Positions 1-8,393 are shown, counted from the stretch's first letter. The stretch is DNA of 12,261 nt from Larix sibirica (GCA_004151065.3 NWUY0300025435.1:57208-69468); one strand, 5' to 3'. Translations and numbers: made by a program. Notes: generated from the sequence alone by a model not told the origin.

Positions 1-236
1 CTGAGGATTTTGACTGCTTAATGGTGTCCCAATTCACAAGATGAATTTTGTTTTCGTTGTTTTCCCCACCAGACCAAAGGAAATCTCTAACGAGTTTACT
101 TATCTGGTCTGCTGCTGCTTTTGGGGTGAGGAGGATAGAAAATTGATAGATAGGTAAAGCTGAGAGAACCAAGTTCACTAAAATTAACTTTCCGGCCTTG
201 CTGAGCCAATGACCTCCCCATCTTCTAATTCTGCTT
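1..236 (-). mobile_element. LINE fragment (copy A), reverse transcriptase C-terminal region
   Basis: This stretch aligns without gaps to 2784-3019 of the larger LINE in this window. I count about 32 differences by eye, or roughly 86% identity. Read on the minus strand in the matching frame it is fully open for about 78 codons. It encodes the region after the catalytic core of the reverse transcriptase, including RRWGGHWLSKAGK, LPIYQFSILL and RDFLWSGG, which is typical of plant L1 elements. It runs off the left edge, so its 3' part lies outside the window. On its 5' side it ends exactly at the two Ns. Either this is a 5'-truncated LINE insertion, which is common, or the join is an assembly product. 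A function on its own is unlikely. Confidence 0.9.
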
Positions 237-238
237 NN
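237..238. other. Two ambiguous bases (NN) at a similarity break
   Basis: The only ambiguous bases in the window. LINE similarity runs up to them and stops within about two bases on the other side. They mark either a gap or contig join, or an unresolved pair of bases. In copy B the equivalent two bases are TT. Continuity between 1-236 and 239 onward should not be assumed. Confidence 0.95.
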
Positions 239-1140
239 TAGTGCCCAATAATAAACAAAATAATAACATATGTCTGGGGCTTAACAACCGGGGTATTACA
301 TAAAATGTACGATAACTTTGAGCTGAGATGTAATATTATTGATGCTTGGATCTTTGAATAGTTTGGAGCAAAAGGAACTAGCAGATATTTCTAGATCACC
401 CTAACAAGAAATTTAATTTCCATTTTCATCCTTTAAATCCCATATACTATTGACATTACTCCTATAATTTGCATAATTTTGAAAAAAAAATTATTATTAT
501 CCCTCCGAGGAAGCCACATTCCCTATTTTTTAACCTCCATGTTTCTTCTTAATCAGCACTAATTGATAGCCTGTAGAAGCTAATTATTGAATGAACATGT
601 AATTGAGTATCAATATGCTTTTTGTCAGCTTAGAATATCTCATGCTGGAGGAGCAATTACATATGAAAAATGATAAAGTATTGACTATCGGTGGAAAGCG
701 TTGTAGAAGAAATAGTGACTGCGAATTCCAGTGGAAAACTTGTAAGGAGAAATGTGTTTGCTAATGACACTGAGAGTAAACTGGTTACTGTCAAAGAGTG
801 CTTCACGTTGCAATTATTGAGCATTTGATTCAGACTAATTAGGATGAGCTTTCTGCGCTGCTTTTTTCAGTGAAAAGATTCTGCAATCATTCTAAATGAT
901 GGAGTACTGTAACAAGAATTAATTCTAAAGGTAATCTGTTTTAGACGCTCGTGGAATGCTAAGTTAACAAACTATGAAGTGCTGTGATAACTATAAATCT
1001 GTAAATGATCTCCAGATGCGAAAGGTTAAATGAAGCTGAGACCGAGCTTGCTCTACAACGTTAATAATACTCATACTCTTGGGAAGAAAGGTGTTTGTTG
1101 TCGGAACCGATTGCCTTGTTGATGAATTAAATTGTCAAAC
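239..1140. other. Unassigned AT-rich stretch; may include LINE 3' UTR
   Basis: No recognisable protein domain or RNA gene was found on either strand, apart from the small cysteine-rich frame listed separately. The part next to 1141 is expected to hold the 3' untranslated region of LINE copy B, because the element's RNase H frame ends there. However, no long T run (a minus-strand poly-A tail) marks where the element stops; the longest T runs are only about six bases. An A9 run followed by a short TTA repeat lies at about 482-500. No target-site duplication could be identified. Confidence 0.5.
615..764 (+). CDS. Possible small cysteine-rich peptide exon or ORF, unrecognised
   Basis: This is an open frame of 49 codons from ATG to TAA. 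The last 20 residues hold five cysteines at positions 30, 36, 43, 47 and 49, spaced C-x5-C-x6-C-x3-C-x-C, among lysines and arginines. The first half is not cysteine-rich and has no clear signal peptide. A pyrimidine-rich stretch ending in CAG (about 618-628) resembles a plant 3' splice site. The frame could therefore be the last exon of a secreted cysteine-rich peptide whose signal-peptide exon lies elsewhere. Small plant cysteine-rich peptides often have this two-exon layout, but I see no matching first exon at 239-610. I cannot name a family, and five rather than an even number of cysteines is odd. It may also be a chance frame antisense to LINE 3' UTR. Confidence 0.25.
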   Translation: MLFVSLEYLMLEEQLHMKNDKVLTIGGKRCRRNSDCEFQWKTCKEKCVC

Positions 1141-1575
1141 TTAAGGAATATCATGTAGCTTGTTGTCTGTACTGGAGGTTTGGAGGATCCCTTGGTTGAG
1201 CCTGTTGGCTGCATTCGCTTCAGAATCAGCTTCAATATTCAAATTTCTTAGGATATGGAATGCCTTGAAATGAATGAACATGCTAGAGATTTGCCCTATA
1301 TGCTGAATGATTCGATTAAGAGCTAAATTATTGCAGCTAGTGGTATTGTTGAGAGCTATGATAATGATCAGAGAGTCTCTGAATACATTTAATTTGTCAA
1401 TCTTCTATTCATTGGCGATCTGACACCCCTTCATTAATGCTAGAGCTTCTGCTATATTGTTTGAGCATATGCCCAAGCCCCATCTGAATTTCATTTTAAT
1501 TGTGCCTTCTCTTGTCCAGAGAATTCCCCCTGCTCCTGCTGCTCTGGGATTATTCTTGGATGCACCATCAAATTG
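1141..1575 (-). other. C-terminal RNase H domain (RVT_3 type) of LINE ORF2
   Basis: RNase H degrades the RNA strand of the RNA-DNA hybrid. The four acidic catalytic residues are all in place: Asp in FDGASKNNP (codon 1564-1566), Glu in NNIAEALAL (codon 1447-1449), Asp in NVFRDSLIII (codon 1375-1377) and Asp in NIEADSEANAAN (codon 1225-1227). A TAG at 1405-1407 splits the domain between the second and third residues; the frame continues on both sides. The form resembles the plant and archaeal-like RNase H known to have been acquired by some plant L1 elements. The frame ends with TAA at 1141-1143. Confidence 0.9.
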
Positions 1576-1989
1576 TAAGCTGTCAATATTCTGAATGTTT
1601 CTCCACTTTTGGAGATCAATTTTAGTTAATCTTAGTTGCCACTCAGGATAATTTCTCAATTGAAGTTCTTTGGATGGATGAGGAATAGAGATTCCAATCC
1701 AATTCAATTCGTTGTTACTGAGGATTGCTTCATTCTTGTAATTGGAGGATTTGAGGGCTTCGATTAGTAAGCTTTTGGCTTGACCTGCAATTTGTAAGGA
1801 AGTAGAGTGCTTATCATGAAAGATTGCTTTATTTCTTGCAATCCATATGGTCCAGCAGGTATATTTAGGGATGGAAACCTAGATTTGGTACCAAGGGTTC
1901 TTAATGGAGAGTGGTAGGGGATAAATACTTTTCCAATCTTTGAAGAGTTGGCTAATGGAGCTGAAGTGGGGCATAATAATATTTAGATA

Positions 1990-2205
1990 TTGAAGTAAAA
2001 GATTCCATACAAGCTTGATAAAATGACAATCCAAAAAAAGGTGGGTCAGGGTTTCAAAGTTGTTGTGGCAGAAGGAGCACCAGAAAGGCCCATGGAAGCC
2101 TCTCTTGATGAGGTTGTCACCGGTAAGGATCTTGCAATGGATTAAGCTCCAGGTAAAGAAATTAATTTTAGGGAGACCTAATGGATGCGAGGCAATTTTC
2201 CATAA
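1990..2205 (-). other. Reverse transcriptase zinc-binding domain (zf-RVT)
   Basis: This domain follows the RT in plant L1 ORF2 proteins and probably helps bind nucleic acid. Seen here: DLWKIASHPLGLPKINFFTW, a spacing segment, then C-x2-C (WCSFCHNN) and H-x4-C (THLFLDCHF), giving the four metal ligands. It lies in the same frame as the RT and RNase H, bounded by in-frame TAG codons at 2413-2415 and 1879-1881. All ligands are present. Confidence rests on the ligand pattern and on its position between RT and RNase H. Confidence 0.85.
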
Positions 2206-2899
2206 ATCCTTTCTTGCTTCATCGAAGATCTGGAGAGCTTTGTAACTGAGAGCAGAGGTGTAGGTTCCTATGGGACCCCAACCCCGGTCGTCTTTTGCCA
2301 TGAGGTGAATAGGGGTGCTGCCTTTCAGCTTGTTTGCAAGAGTGAGTTTTTCGATCTCATAATGTGGGATGATGACAATATTATTCCATTTTTGCCAATT
2401 GCCATGATTATCCTAAGAGCTGAAATCTTTTAGTGAAGTAATTCCTTGTTGCTCTAGCCGGACTGCAATATTTTGTAGCTCTTGGGTATTTTGCAGTGCC
2501 TCTTTTCCCATGATCTTGTCTGTGAAGATATTAATTTTGCTACCATTGCCAGGGATCCAATAGAGACCCTTTGAGAAAAATTCCCAAGCTACCTTGCATA
2601 GATTCCATATGCTGGAACCTTTGGAAATTGGCTTTTGATCCAGGCATCTCAAATTGGTCCCATTTAAATATTTTGTTCTAAGAAGTTGACTAACACGGTG
2701 ACTTTTATTATGCAGAATTTGCCATAGCAACTTACCTCCCATTGCCAAATTCGCATGGTAAGGATCACGAATTTGGAGACCTCCTGAGGATTTTGATTGC
2801 TTAATGATATCCCAATTCACGAGATGAATTTTATTTTCGTTGTTTTTCCCGCCAGACCAAAGGAAATCTCTGATGAGTTTACATATCTGATCAGCTGCT

Positions 2900-4010
2900 G
2901 CTTTTGGGGCTAAGAGAATGGAGAACTGATAGATGGGTAGAGCAGAGAGTACCGAATTCACTAAAATTGGCTTTCCGGCTTTATTGAGCCAATGTCCTCC
3001 CCATCTTCTAATTTTGCTTTTAATTTTGATAATTGAATCCTCCAAGTTTCTAATTTTTGCATTACCATAAGTGATTGGAATGCATAGATATAGAAATTTG
3101 TCCCACTGATTGTGCACTTTAATTCCAAGTATTCTATTGATTTTGGCAGCTTCATAATTGTTTAAATTCCAGCAATATGCTACACTTTTATGCAAATTAA
3201 TCTTGCCTCTGGACGCAGTACAATAAGTATTCAAGTTGCGTTTGAACTTTCGGGCTATGATGGAAGAAGCTCCGCCAATTAGTAGGGAATCATCAACAAA
3301 GAGGGTATGATTGAGTGGATGGGAATCACAGGTCAAATGTAGGCTAGGAAGGGAGTTGGTGATCAAATCATGGTTCAGTTTTCGATTGAGAGATTCTGCT
3401 AAGATGATGTAGAGGAAAGATGAGAGTGGGCATCCTTGTCTAATGCCACGCGTAGCTTGAAAAAAGTCTGTGGGGCGACCGTTGATTAAAGGGGCTATCC
3501 ATGGTCTGCTTATGCACGCTGAAATCCAGCTAATGAATGTTTCATCGAAACCAAAGCGTGTCATAATTTTAAGGAGAAAAGAATGGTTGACACGGTCAAA
3601 TGCATTGGCCATGTCGAGTTTGATTAACATACCTTTTTTCCTTTCGAGATCTGTTGGAATGGATTACTTCTTGTACAAGGATGACATTGTTGAATATTTG
3701 ACTCCCTTCCAAAAAGCCTCCTTGATTGTCAAAGATGATTCTGTTGAGAATAGGCTTCATCCGATTTGCTAGCAATTTGGATATGATTTTGTATGAGGAA
3801 TTACACAATGATATCGGTCTAAATCTGCTGAAAGAATTGGGATTGGTTTCCTTTGGATAAAGGAACAGAAAAGAGCTATTCGTGCTTCCACCGATTTTTG
3901 CTTTTGTATGAAAGTTTCTTATCATTCTCATAAAGACTTTCTTGATATATTTCCAGCATGCTTTGTAAAAGTGCATGGAAAAACCATCGGGACCCGGTGC
4001 CTTGTCCAAT
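2900..4010 (-). other. Reverse transcriptase domain of LINE ORF2
   Basis: RNA-directed DNA polymerase of the non-LTR type. DKAPGPDGFS (about 4009-3980) and the FRPISLCNSSYKIISKLLANR block (about 3830-3770) are the N-terminal RT motifs. After a frameshift at a run of six A's near 3630, motif A reads IKLDMANAFD with its Asp codon at 3613-3615. Motif B reads GIRQGCPLSS, and motif C reads FVDD with its Asp pair at about 3294-3289. FADD is the usual form, so the Val is a mild variant. The thumb region follows (HWLNKAGKPILVNSVLSALP). All catalytic aspartates are kept. From motif A to the end of the domain there is no stop or frameshift. Confidence 0.93.
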
Positions 4011-4672
4011 TCGAATGAGAGAATGGTTTTGAATACCTCTTGCTCAGGTAAAGGAATTGCAATGTTGGCATTTCTTCCTGCGTTATACTCTGAGGAATAT
4101 GCTCCAGAATTGCTAGCTCGTCATCACCTGCAGCATGCCATCTTGAGGAAGAGTTTGGAAAATGGAGTAGAAGGCAGCATTTTTGATATTCGTATTTCCA
4201 GATAGCACTGCCGTTCTCGTTTTAATTTCAGCAATATGGTTGGTTGACAGTCTGATTTTAAATTGCTTATGGAAGTAATTTGTATTCTTATCACCTCCTT
4301 GAGCCAAGTGCATCGCGACTTCAGCCTCCAATATTCCTCCTCAACACGAAATGCAGTGATATACTTGGATTGCTGAGAAACTTCTTCGTGGAGTGTGGAT
4401 GCTTCGACAGGAAATTTTCCATAGCTAATCTGAAGATTTTCTAGAGACTTCCACACATTCTTGCTGGAGGAATGGGTTTTGGGCACTTGGATTTGGCCCA
4501 TTTCTTGAGGGTATTTGGTATTTTTTAACTTCTATCCCAAACAAAGCAAGGGGACCTGAGATGGGGATCTTCCACGCTTCTTCCAAAGTATCCCAGAAAC
4601 TAGCTTGTTCGAGCCATTATGGGCTGAACCTGAAGGGAATGGGCCAGATCCTCGTTGTCAAGAAAATGGAGC

Positions 4673-5345
4673 TAGGATGGGTTTATGGTCTGAAGCAAGG
4701 TTGGCGAGATGCTAGAGGAAATAGTATGAGTGTCAGACAACAAGCTGCTATGGACTGAGAATCTGTCCAATCTGGCCATGATGTTTCCTTTCCCTAGGCG
4801 CTTATTCGACCACGTATATTTTCCTTTTTTGGGCTTGATGTCAATGAGGTCCCATGCTTGAAGAAGGGCTTCAACCTGAGGTTTGAAGTAATCATTTCCA
4901 ATCAGACCACCTTTCTTTTCAGATTTGGAAAGGGTGATGTTCATGTCACCGGAAGAATGATGTTCTGAGGCTCATAAGCCTCCAAAAATCTTCAAGTAGA
5001 CTCCAGCAATCTTTTTCTCAGAGTGAAGATTGGTACGTACAAGTTGAAGAGAGCGATATGCTTGTTGCTCTGAAGATGAGGTGAGCTCGTGTATATCCAA
5101 TGTTGAGTAGCAAAGGAGTTGTGGAGATGGAATGCTCGGAAGACCATAAGGTTGCCAGTCCCCCAGAAGCTCCTCTGGCACTGACTGCGCAGCCTGCATT
5201 TTTCTTCCATTTTTCTTTTCGTAGCTAATACAGTGTTTTCATCGAGTTTGGTCTCTTGGAGTAAAGAAGATATCGGCATTTCGATTCTTTGAAGATCTTT
5301 TACTGCCTCAATCTTGCGGGGTTGCCTAACCTCCAATTCCAAGAG
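4673..5345 (-). other. EEP-type endonuclease domain of LINE ORF2
   Basis: The domain nicks target DNA to prime reverse transcription. Motifs of the exonuclease-endonuclease-phosphatase family can be seen, but in different frames. SWNWR (5330-5344) carries the N-terminal Asn. LQETKL, with the catalytic Glu, lies near 5264-5247. NLYVP follows at about 5040. GDMN sits near 4950-4940, where GDFN is usual. A TWSN...LDRF block lies at about 4815-4745, and SDHKPI at 4676-4693 holds the catalytic Asp-His pair. Three reading frames are needed to collect them, so no working enzyme can be made. The motif set makes the domain call firm even though the gene is broken. Confidence 0.85.
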
Positions 5346-5349
5346 ACCA

Positions 5350-5933
5350 GCTTCATCATTTAGGGATGTAGATGGAGGAGGGTGTTCCTCCTGCTGGATC
5401 TCCATATTTCTTTCCTGCTGTCCTGGTTCTAGTATTTCTGCTGAAAGCCATATCTATCGTGGCTTGGGATCCTTGGATTTTTCACGCTCGCTTCTTCCTC
5501 CCTTAGATCTTTGATAGATTTTCGTCCTGGCTTTTTGGAAGATTTATCATGGGTTCTTCCGAGGAGGAGGGGAGGTGGGGGGTCTCACTTTAGTGATTTC
5601 AGCATAGGAGGGGGCTTCTTTGATCAGATCTGATCTGATGGGGCTGGGGGTATTCTGAGACGGAGGATTCTTCGAATTTCAGGCGGAGAGGATGCTTGTG
5701 AGTCTTGTTGTTCCGTATTTCTCCTTCTTCTTCAGCCTCTGGGATGTCATGGATTTCAGGAGTTTCAGGACTTTGATATCTGTTCTGTTGTTGGAGATCG
5801 TGGATCGTGATGTTGCTGATCAGCTTTCTGTGTATTTCAAGTTTTTGAGTGAGGTTTCATACCTGATTTGTATTTTTTTGGATGGTGTCCATTGCTCTTT
5901 TTTCTATCCGTTCTGGATCCGTGGTTTCTTTTT
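5350..5933 (-). other. LINE ORF1 C-terminal / ORF1-ORF2 junction region, no conserved domain seen
   Basis: This stretch lies between the zinc knuckle and the endonuclease. ORF1 tails in plant L1 elements are poorly conserved and often Ser/Pro-rich. No frame stays open and recognisable on the minus strand, so the ORF1 stop and ORF2 start cannot be placed. The long plus-strand frame over part of it looks like an antisense shadow. Confidence 0.5.
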
Positions 5934-5976
5934 GCATGATCGAGCGAAGTGGCCGTATTTGTGGCAAGAACTTGCA
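5934..5976 (-). other. CCHC zinc knuckle of ORF1, split by one extra base
   Basis: The first Cys codon is at 5974-5976 (CKF). One extra T then shifts the frame, and CHKYGHFARSC continues with the second Cys codon at 5964-5966. Without the extra base the spacing is the classic C-x2-C-x4-H-x4-C. This fixes the element as carrying a gag-like nucleic-acid-binding ORF1. Confidence 0.85.
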
Positions 5977-6654
5977 TTTGAAAGGGATTTGTTCGTAGTA
6001 CGAGTTCTTGATATGGACCAATCTGCTACTGTAGATTTATTGCTTCCGGGAGGCCATGTTCCAGATCTACTTCGACGCAGATTCTTGCGCAAGATATTGA
6101 TCTTTTCGATCAGCTTTGTCGATGTATTTCCCAGTGCATTTCCGATCGCTTCTAGAGATTCATGTTCCAGCAATGAGGGGTAATGAGGGAGTCTCACCCA
6201 AACAGGGACTGCAGAAGGGGATGTCGAGGGAAGGATCGAAATTTGGGGTCCATCTGTTCATATAGAGCCCTTGTGGTCCCATGAAATAGGGTCCATTCCT
6301 GAAAATGAGCTCGCGATCCTGTATGCACTCAAAAACAGAAGGCAAAGTACCTTTCCCAGGAAAAAGGATTTCACATCTTCCTTGATCAAGGGTTTCCAAT
6401 TTTTCTGAACCCAAGATTCGGTGGACTTCGGGGAGGCCAAAGACCAGTGAACTGTCCGATCAGAGCGCGTTCAGATAGGTTAATGGCTGTCTTACAAGGC
6501 AGATCCAACGGCAAGCAACTGTCGGGATTTCATCGAGCTTCTTCACAAACTTTTGTTGAGAAGATGAAAGAGGCTTTTTGCCAGTAGAAGCTAAGAGTTT
6601 CAGGAAGCTGGCCAAATCAGGGGGACTGTCGACTCTCGAAGCCATAGGAGGCAT
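5934..6654 (-). pseudogene. LINE ORF1 (DUF4283 plus CCHC zinc knuckle), heavily frameshifted
   Basis: ORF1 of plant L1 elements is an RNA-binding protein that coats the element's transcript. The likely start is ATG at 6645-6643 (MASRVDSPPD), with another in-frame ATG three codons upstream at 6654. The first frame ends in TGA at 6460-6462. The DUF4283-like part then continues in changing frames: STESWVQKNWKPLIKEDVKS near 6420-6360, FECIQDRELIFRNGPYFMG near 6340-6280, LYMNRWTPNFDP near 6260-6230, WVRLPHYPSL near 6200-6170, LEAIGNALG near 6150, then ICVEVDLEHGLPEAI near 6080-6030. The CCHC knuckle sits at 5976-5934. At least five single-base frameshifts are needed. I recognise no conserved sequence between the knuckle and the endonuclease (about 5930-5350). 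Confidence 0.85.
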
Positions 6655-6845
6655 AGGGAGGAAGCCCGGGGCAAGGGTTAGAAGGTCAGACAGAGGAGAA
6701 GAAAGGCGTCCAGAATGAAGTCTATCGAGGCAGAGGGGGTGAAAAACGTGCAGAAGGACAGGTAGGCATAGGGAGGGGCCTGTGGCCAGAAGAGCTGAGA
6801 GCAGCCCGAGAGCTTCAGTTCCTGCAAGGGCCAAGAACTCACGAA

Positions 6846-7080
6846 TCCATACTCTGTTCTATTGTAAGATTAAGGTTTATGGTTAATAAATTGCTCCCGC
6901 CACTGGTTAGGGTTTGAGCATTTTGACTACTATTTTGTGTTTATTAGCTACTTGTAAGTTCTAATACACATGCCTCTGCGCATGTGCCCGATTTGCGGAT
7001 GCGCATTACCCAGCCACCGAAACCCTAGTTGCTTCTTCTACCATGAGGAGAAGCTTAGTAACAAATCCTCGACTAGCTAA
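6846..7080. other. LINE 5' flank or 5' UTR with telo-boxes and overlapping hairpins
   Basis: No gene. Two telo-box words lie in opposite orientation: TAGGGTTT at 6908-6915 and AAACCCTA at 7020-7027. Between them is a GC- and CpG-rich patch with two competing inverted repeats, CACATGC/GCATGTG (6967-6973 with 6980-6986) and TGCGCAT/ATGCGCA (6977-6983 with 6999-7005). Whether this belongs to the LINE leader or to host flank cannot be decided from one copy. Confidence 0.4.
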
Positions 7081-7949
7081 AATGTGGTCTTGACACACAC
7101 AAGTCAAAAAATCATCTGTATCATATACAAATTGTAGAAACCACTGTCTTCATTCACTTCGTATTCTAATGAATTGTTACCACTTTTAAATATATCTTTC
7201 TACCCATATATCTCATGATCATAGTGTATCTTTATTTTTGCCTTGACCCATGCACCTGTCATGTTGTAGATTGTATATATTGCAACTCAGTCATCCGATG
7301 TCCCCTTTTTAAACTTCACAACCTTACTTTTACATCTTCGCAGTTGTTCGGGAGTTCCTCGATTCAGCCCCAATCCATTTAGTTTGGATGATGCAAGGGA
7401 AAGCTTTGCAACATCACTAGGATTTTGAAAAAAACTTAATCTCTACCTGCAAACGATCGCCACATTCCCTTTGTCTTGACATGCCTTCATTAGTCTTCAT
7501 GCGACTAGTTTAGGGTTACAAGGAGGTGAAGTTTTGATGCATTTATACGCTTGGTTGTTTAATAGGCAATGAGGTTGGGGCATTCCAATTGTCATCATTG
7601 GAATAGGTTTGATTATACACATTTTCACCACTAAATATTTCGACCAAGAGACCTCCCCCTTTATTTGCATTACGTGTTCCTAATTTAGCCTTATATATAT
7701 ATAAATATATAGTTGGGAATAGCGACGGAGAACAAAAAAAAATGGCGAGGATGGGGAAAGGGTAACTTTCTTATTTTCAGAAAAGGTAATAAATAAATGG
7801 CCTCTCTTTTTTGACAATGTGGAAAACCTTTATGTAATTAATGATGCCGTACGTTTTCTTTTTGGAATGCAAGTGGGACGATGACATGAATTCAAAGAGC
7901 CATTGAATTTAGAACAAAGGACAAACGTCTAAACAAAATTGGTGAAATT
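7081..7949. other. Unassigned AT-rich stretch
   Basis: I recognise no protein domain, RNA gene or transposon end. Visible items are a perfect 8-bp inverted repeat, ATTCCAAT/ATTGGAAT, at 7582-7589 and 7597-7604 with a 7-base loop, and a TATA-like run near 7692 listed separately. Confidence 0.4.
7692..7765 (+). promoter_or_regulatory. TATA-like site followed by a strong-context ATG
   Basis: An alternating TA run (7692-7710) is followed about 35 bases later by A9 directly before ATG (7742-7744) in an AAAATGGC context. The frame from this ATG is only seven codons (stop at 7763-7765), but AAAGG/GTAAC across 7757-7766 could be a 5' splice site. This could be the start of a host transcript or chance in AT-rich DNA. 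No downstream exon was recognised. Confidence 0.15.
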
Positions 7950-8393
7950 TGACGCACATGGTCAAAATCAACGAAGCTTCAGACAAGTGACGTGGGGGTC
8001 AAATCATGACGTGGGGATCAAATCATGACGCTTTTCACAAAACTTAACATGGTCATGACGAGCACTCCACTCTAGACTCTATGGTGTAGAGATGAGAACA
8101 TGAAGACATGAATGGGAAGATAGAACTTTGACTTACTTTTATTGACAAGGTGCACATGACGAAACTTCCACAATAGGTGTGAAGGCCGACTGACGAGGTA
8201 TATGTTGGAATTGAGTACGGATGAGAAGAGGACATTGTTCCTGAATTTACAGTTCAGACGGAATGGGATAATGACATCTTTAAGTATGTCTGTCTTTGAC
8301 ATTATGTTATAACACTTCAGAATCATGCCAATGTTGGAAATCAACATCTAGCCAAACAAACAACAAGCTAAAGGAACATTACGACACATGACG
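7950..8393 (+). promoter_or_regulatory. Cluster of eight same-strand TGACG motifs
   Basis: TGACG occurs at 7950, 7988, 8007, 8026, 8056, 8157, 8191 and 8389, all on the plus strand, and five are extended to CATGACG. At this base composition fewer than one would be expected in about 440 bases. TGACG is the as-1/TGA-type bZIP site of plants. The cluster lies 250-700 bases upstream of a CTATATAT site at 8643. Whether it is a real regulatory array or the relic of decayed repeats is not known. Confidence 0.35.
7988..8030 (+). repeat. 19-bp tandem repeat with TGACGTGG core, about 2.3 copies
   Basis: TGACGTGGGGGTCAAATCA at 7988-8006 is followed at once by a second copy at 8007-8025 with one base changed, and by the first five bases of a third at 8026-8030. 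TGACGTGG contains the ACGT core recognised by plant bZIP factors. The repeat sits inside a wider cluster of TGACG words. Confidence 0.85.

Larger units (their letters stand above)
1141..5345 (-). pseudogene. LINE ORF2 polyprotein (endonuclease, RT, zinc-binding, RNase H), broken
   Basis: ORF2 of L1-type elements nicks the target DNA, primes on the nick and copies the element's RNA. All expected parts are visible on the minus strand: endonuclease at about 5345-4673, a linker with PIPFRFSP and a later GDKNTNYFHK motif (about 4660-4260), RT at about 4010-2900, zinc-binding domain at about 2200-2000 and RNase H at about 1575-1141. From 3630 down to 1141 (830 codons) there is a single frame, interrupted only by TAG at 2413-2415, 1879-1881 and 1405-1407. 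Upstream of 3630 the coding signal changes frame repeatedly, at roughly 3630, 4070, 4130, 4310, 4650, 4700 and at least once between 4950 and 5345. The true start codon was not identified. The final TAA at 1141-1143 follows a complete RNase H and looks original. Confidence 0.88.
1141..6840 (-). mobile_element. Near-complete L1-type LINE retrotransposon (copy B), decayed
   Basis: In order on the minus strand this element has an ORF1 with a DUF4283-like RNA-binding region and a CCHC zinc knuckle. ORF2 follows, with an apurinic-type endonuclease, a reverse transcriptase, a zinc-binding domain and a terminal RNase H. This is the domain order of plant L1 elements that carry an RNase H. The left limit given is the natural end of the RNase H frame, and a 3' UTR should extend further left. 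The right limit is approximate: GC-rich, CT-rich leader sequence fades into AT-rich DNA near 6840. No poly-A tail or target-site duplication could be fixed. ORF1 and the endonuclease carry many single-base frameshifts, while the region from 3630 to 1141 has only three in-frame stops. The copy cannot make either protein and is not autonomous. Confidence 0.9.

Noticed and set aside
482-500. A9 plus TTA repeats as a retroelement tail
   Set aside because: It is in plus-strand orientation, opposite to both LINE copies, and no plus-strand element precedes it.
3470-3772. 100-codon plus-strand frame
   Set aside because: Antisense to the reverse transcriptase core, whose motifs are unmistakable on the minus strand.
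3975-4205. 76-codon plus-strand frame
   Set aside because: Antisense to the N-terminal RT region of the LINE. No domain seen.
5692-6183. 163-codon open frame on the plus strand
   Set aside because: It lies antisense to LINE ORF1, including the zinc knuckle, and shows no domain. The minus-strand motifs explain the sequence.
7323-7430. Exon-like stretch after TTCGCAG with a short open frame
   Set aside because: The frame closes after about 30 codons, has no ATG near its start and matches nothing I know.
8203-8341. Two TGTTGGAA words resembling Ty1/copia LTR starts
   Set aside because: No matching TTCCAACA end, no copia primer site and no second LTR. Two short words are not enough.
8072-8347. 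91-codon minus-strand frame
   Set aside because: No recognisable motif and no homologous context. It overlaps the TGACG cluster, and its composition looks like chance in AT-rich DNA.
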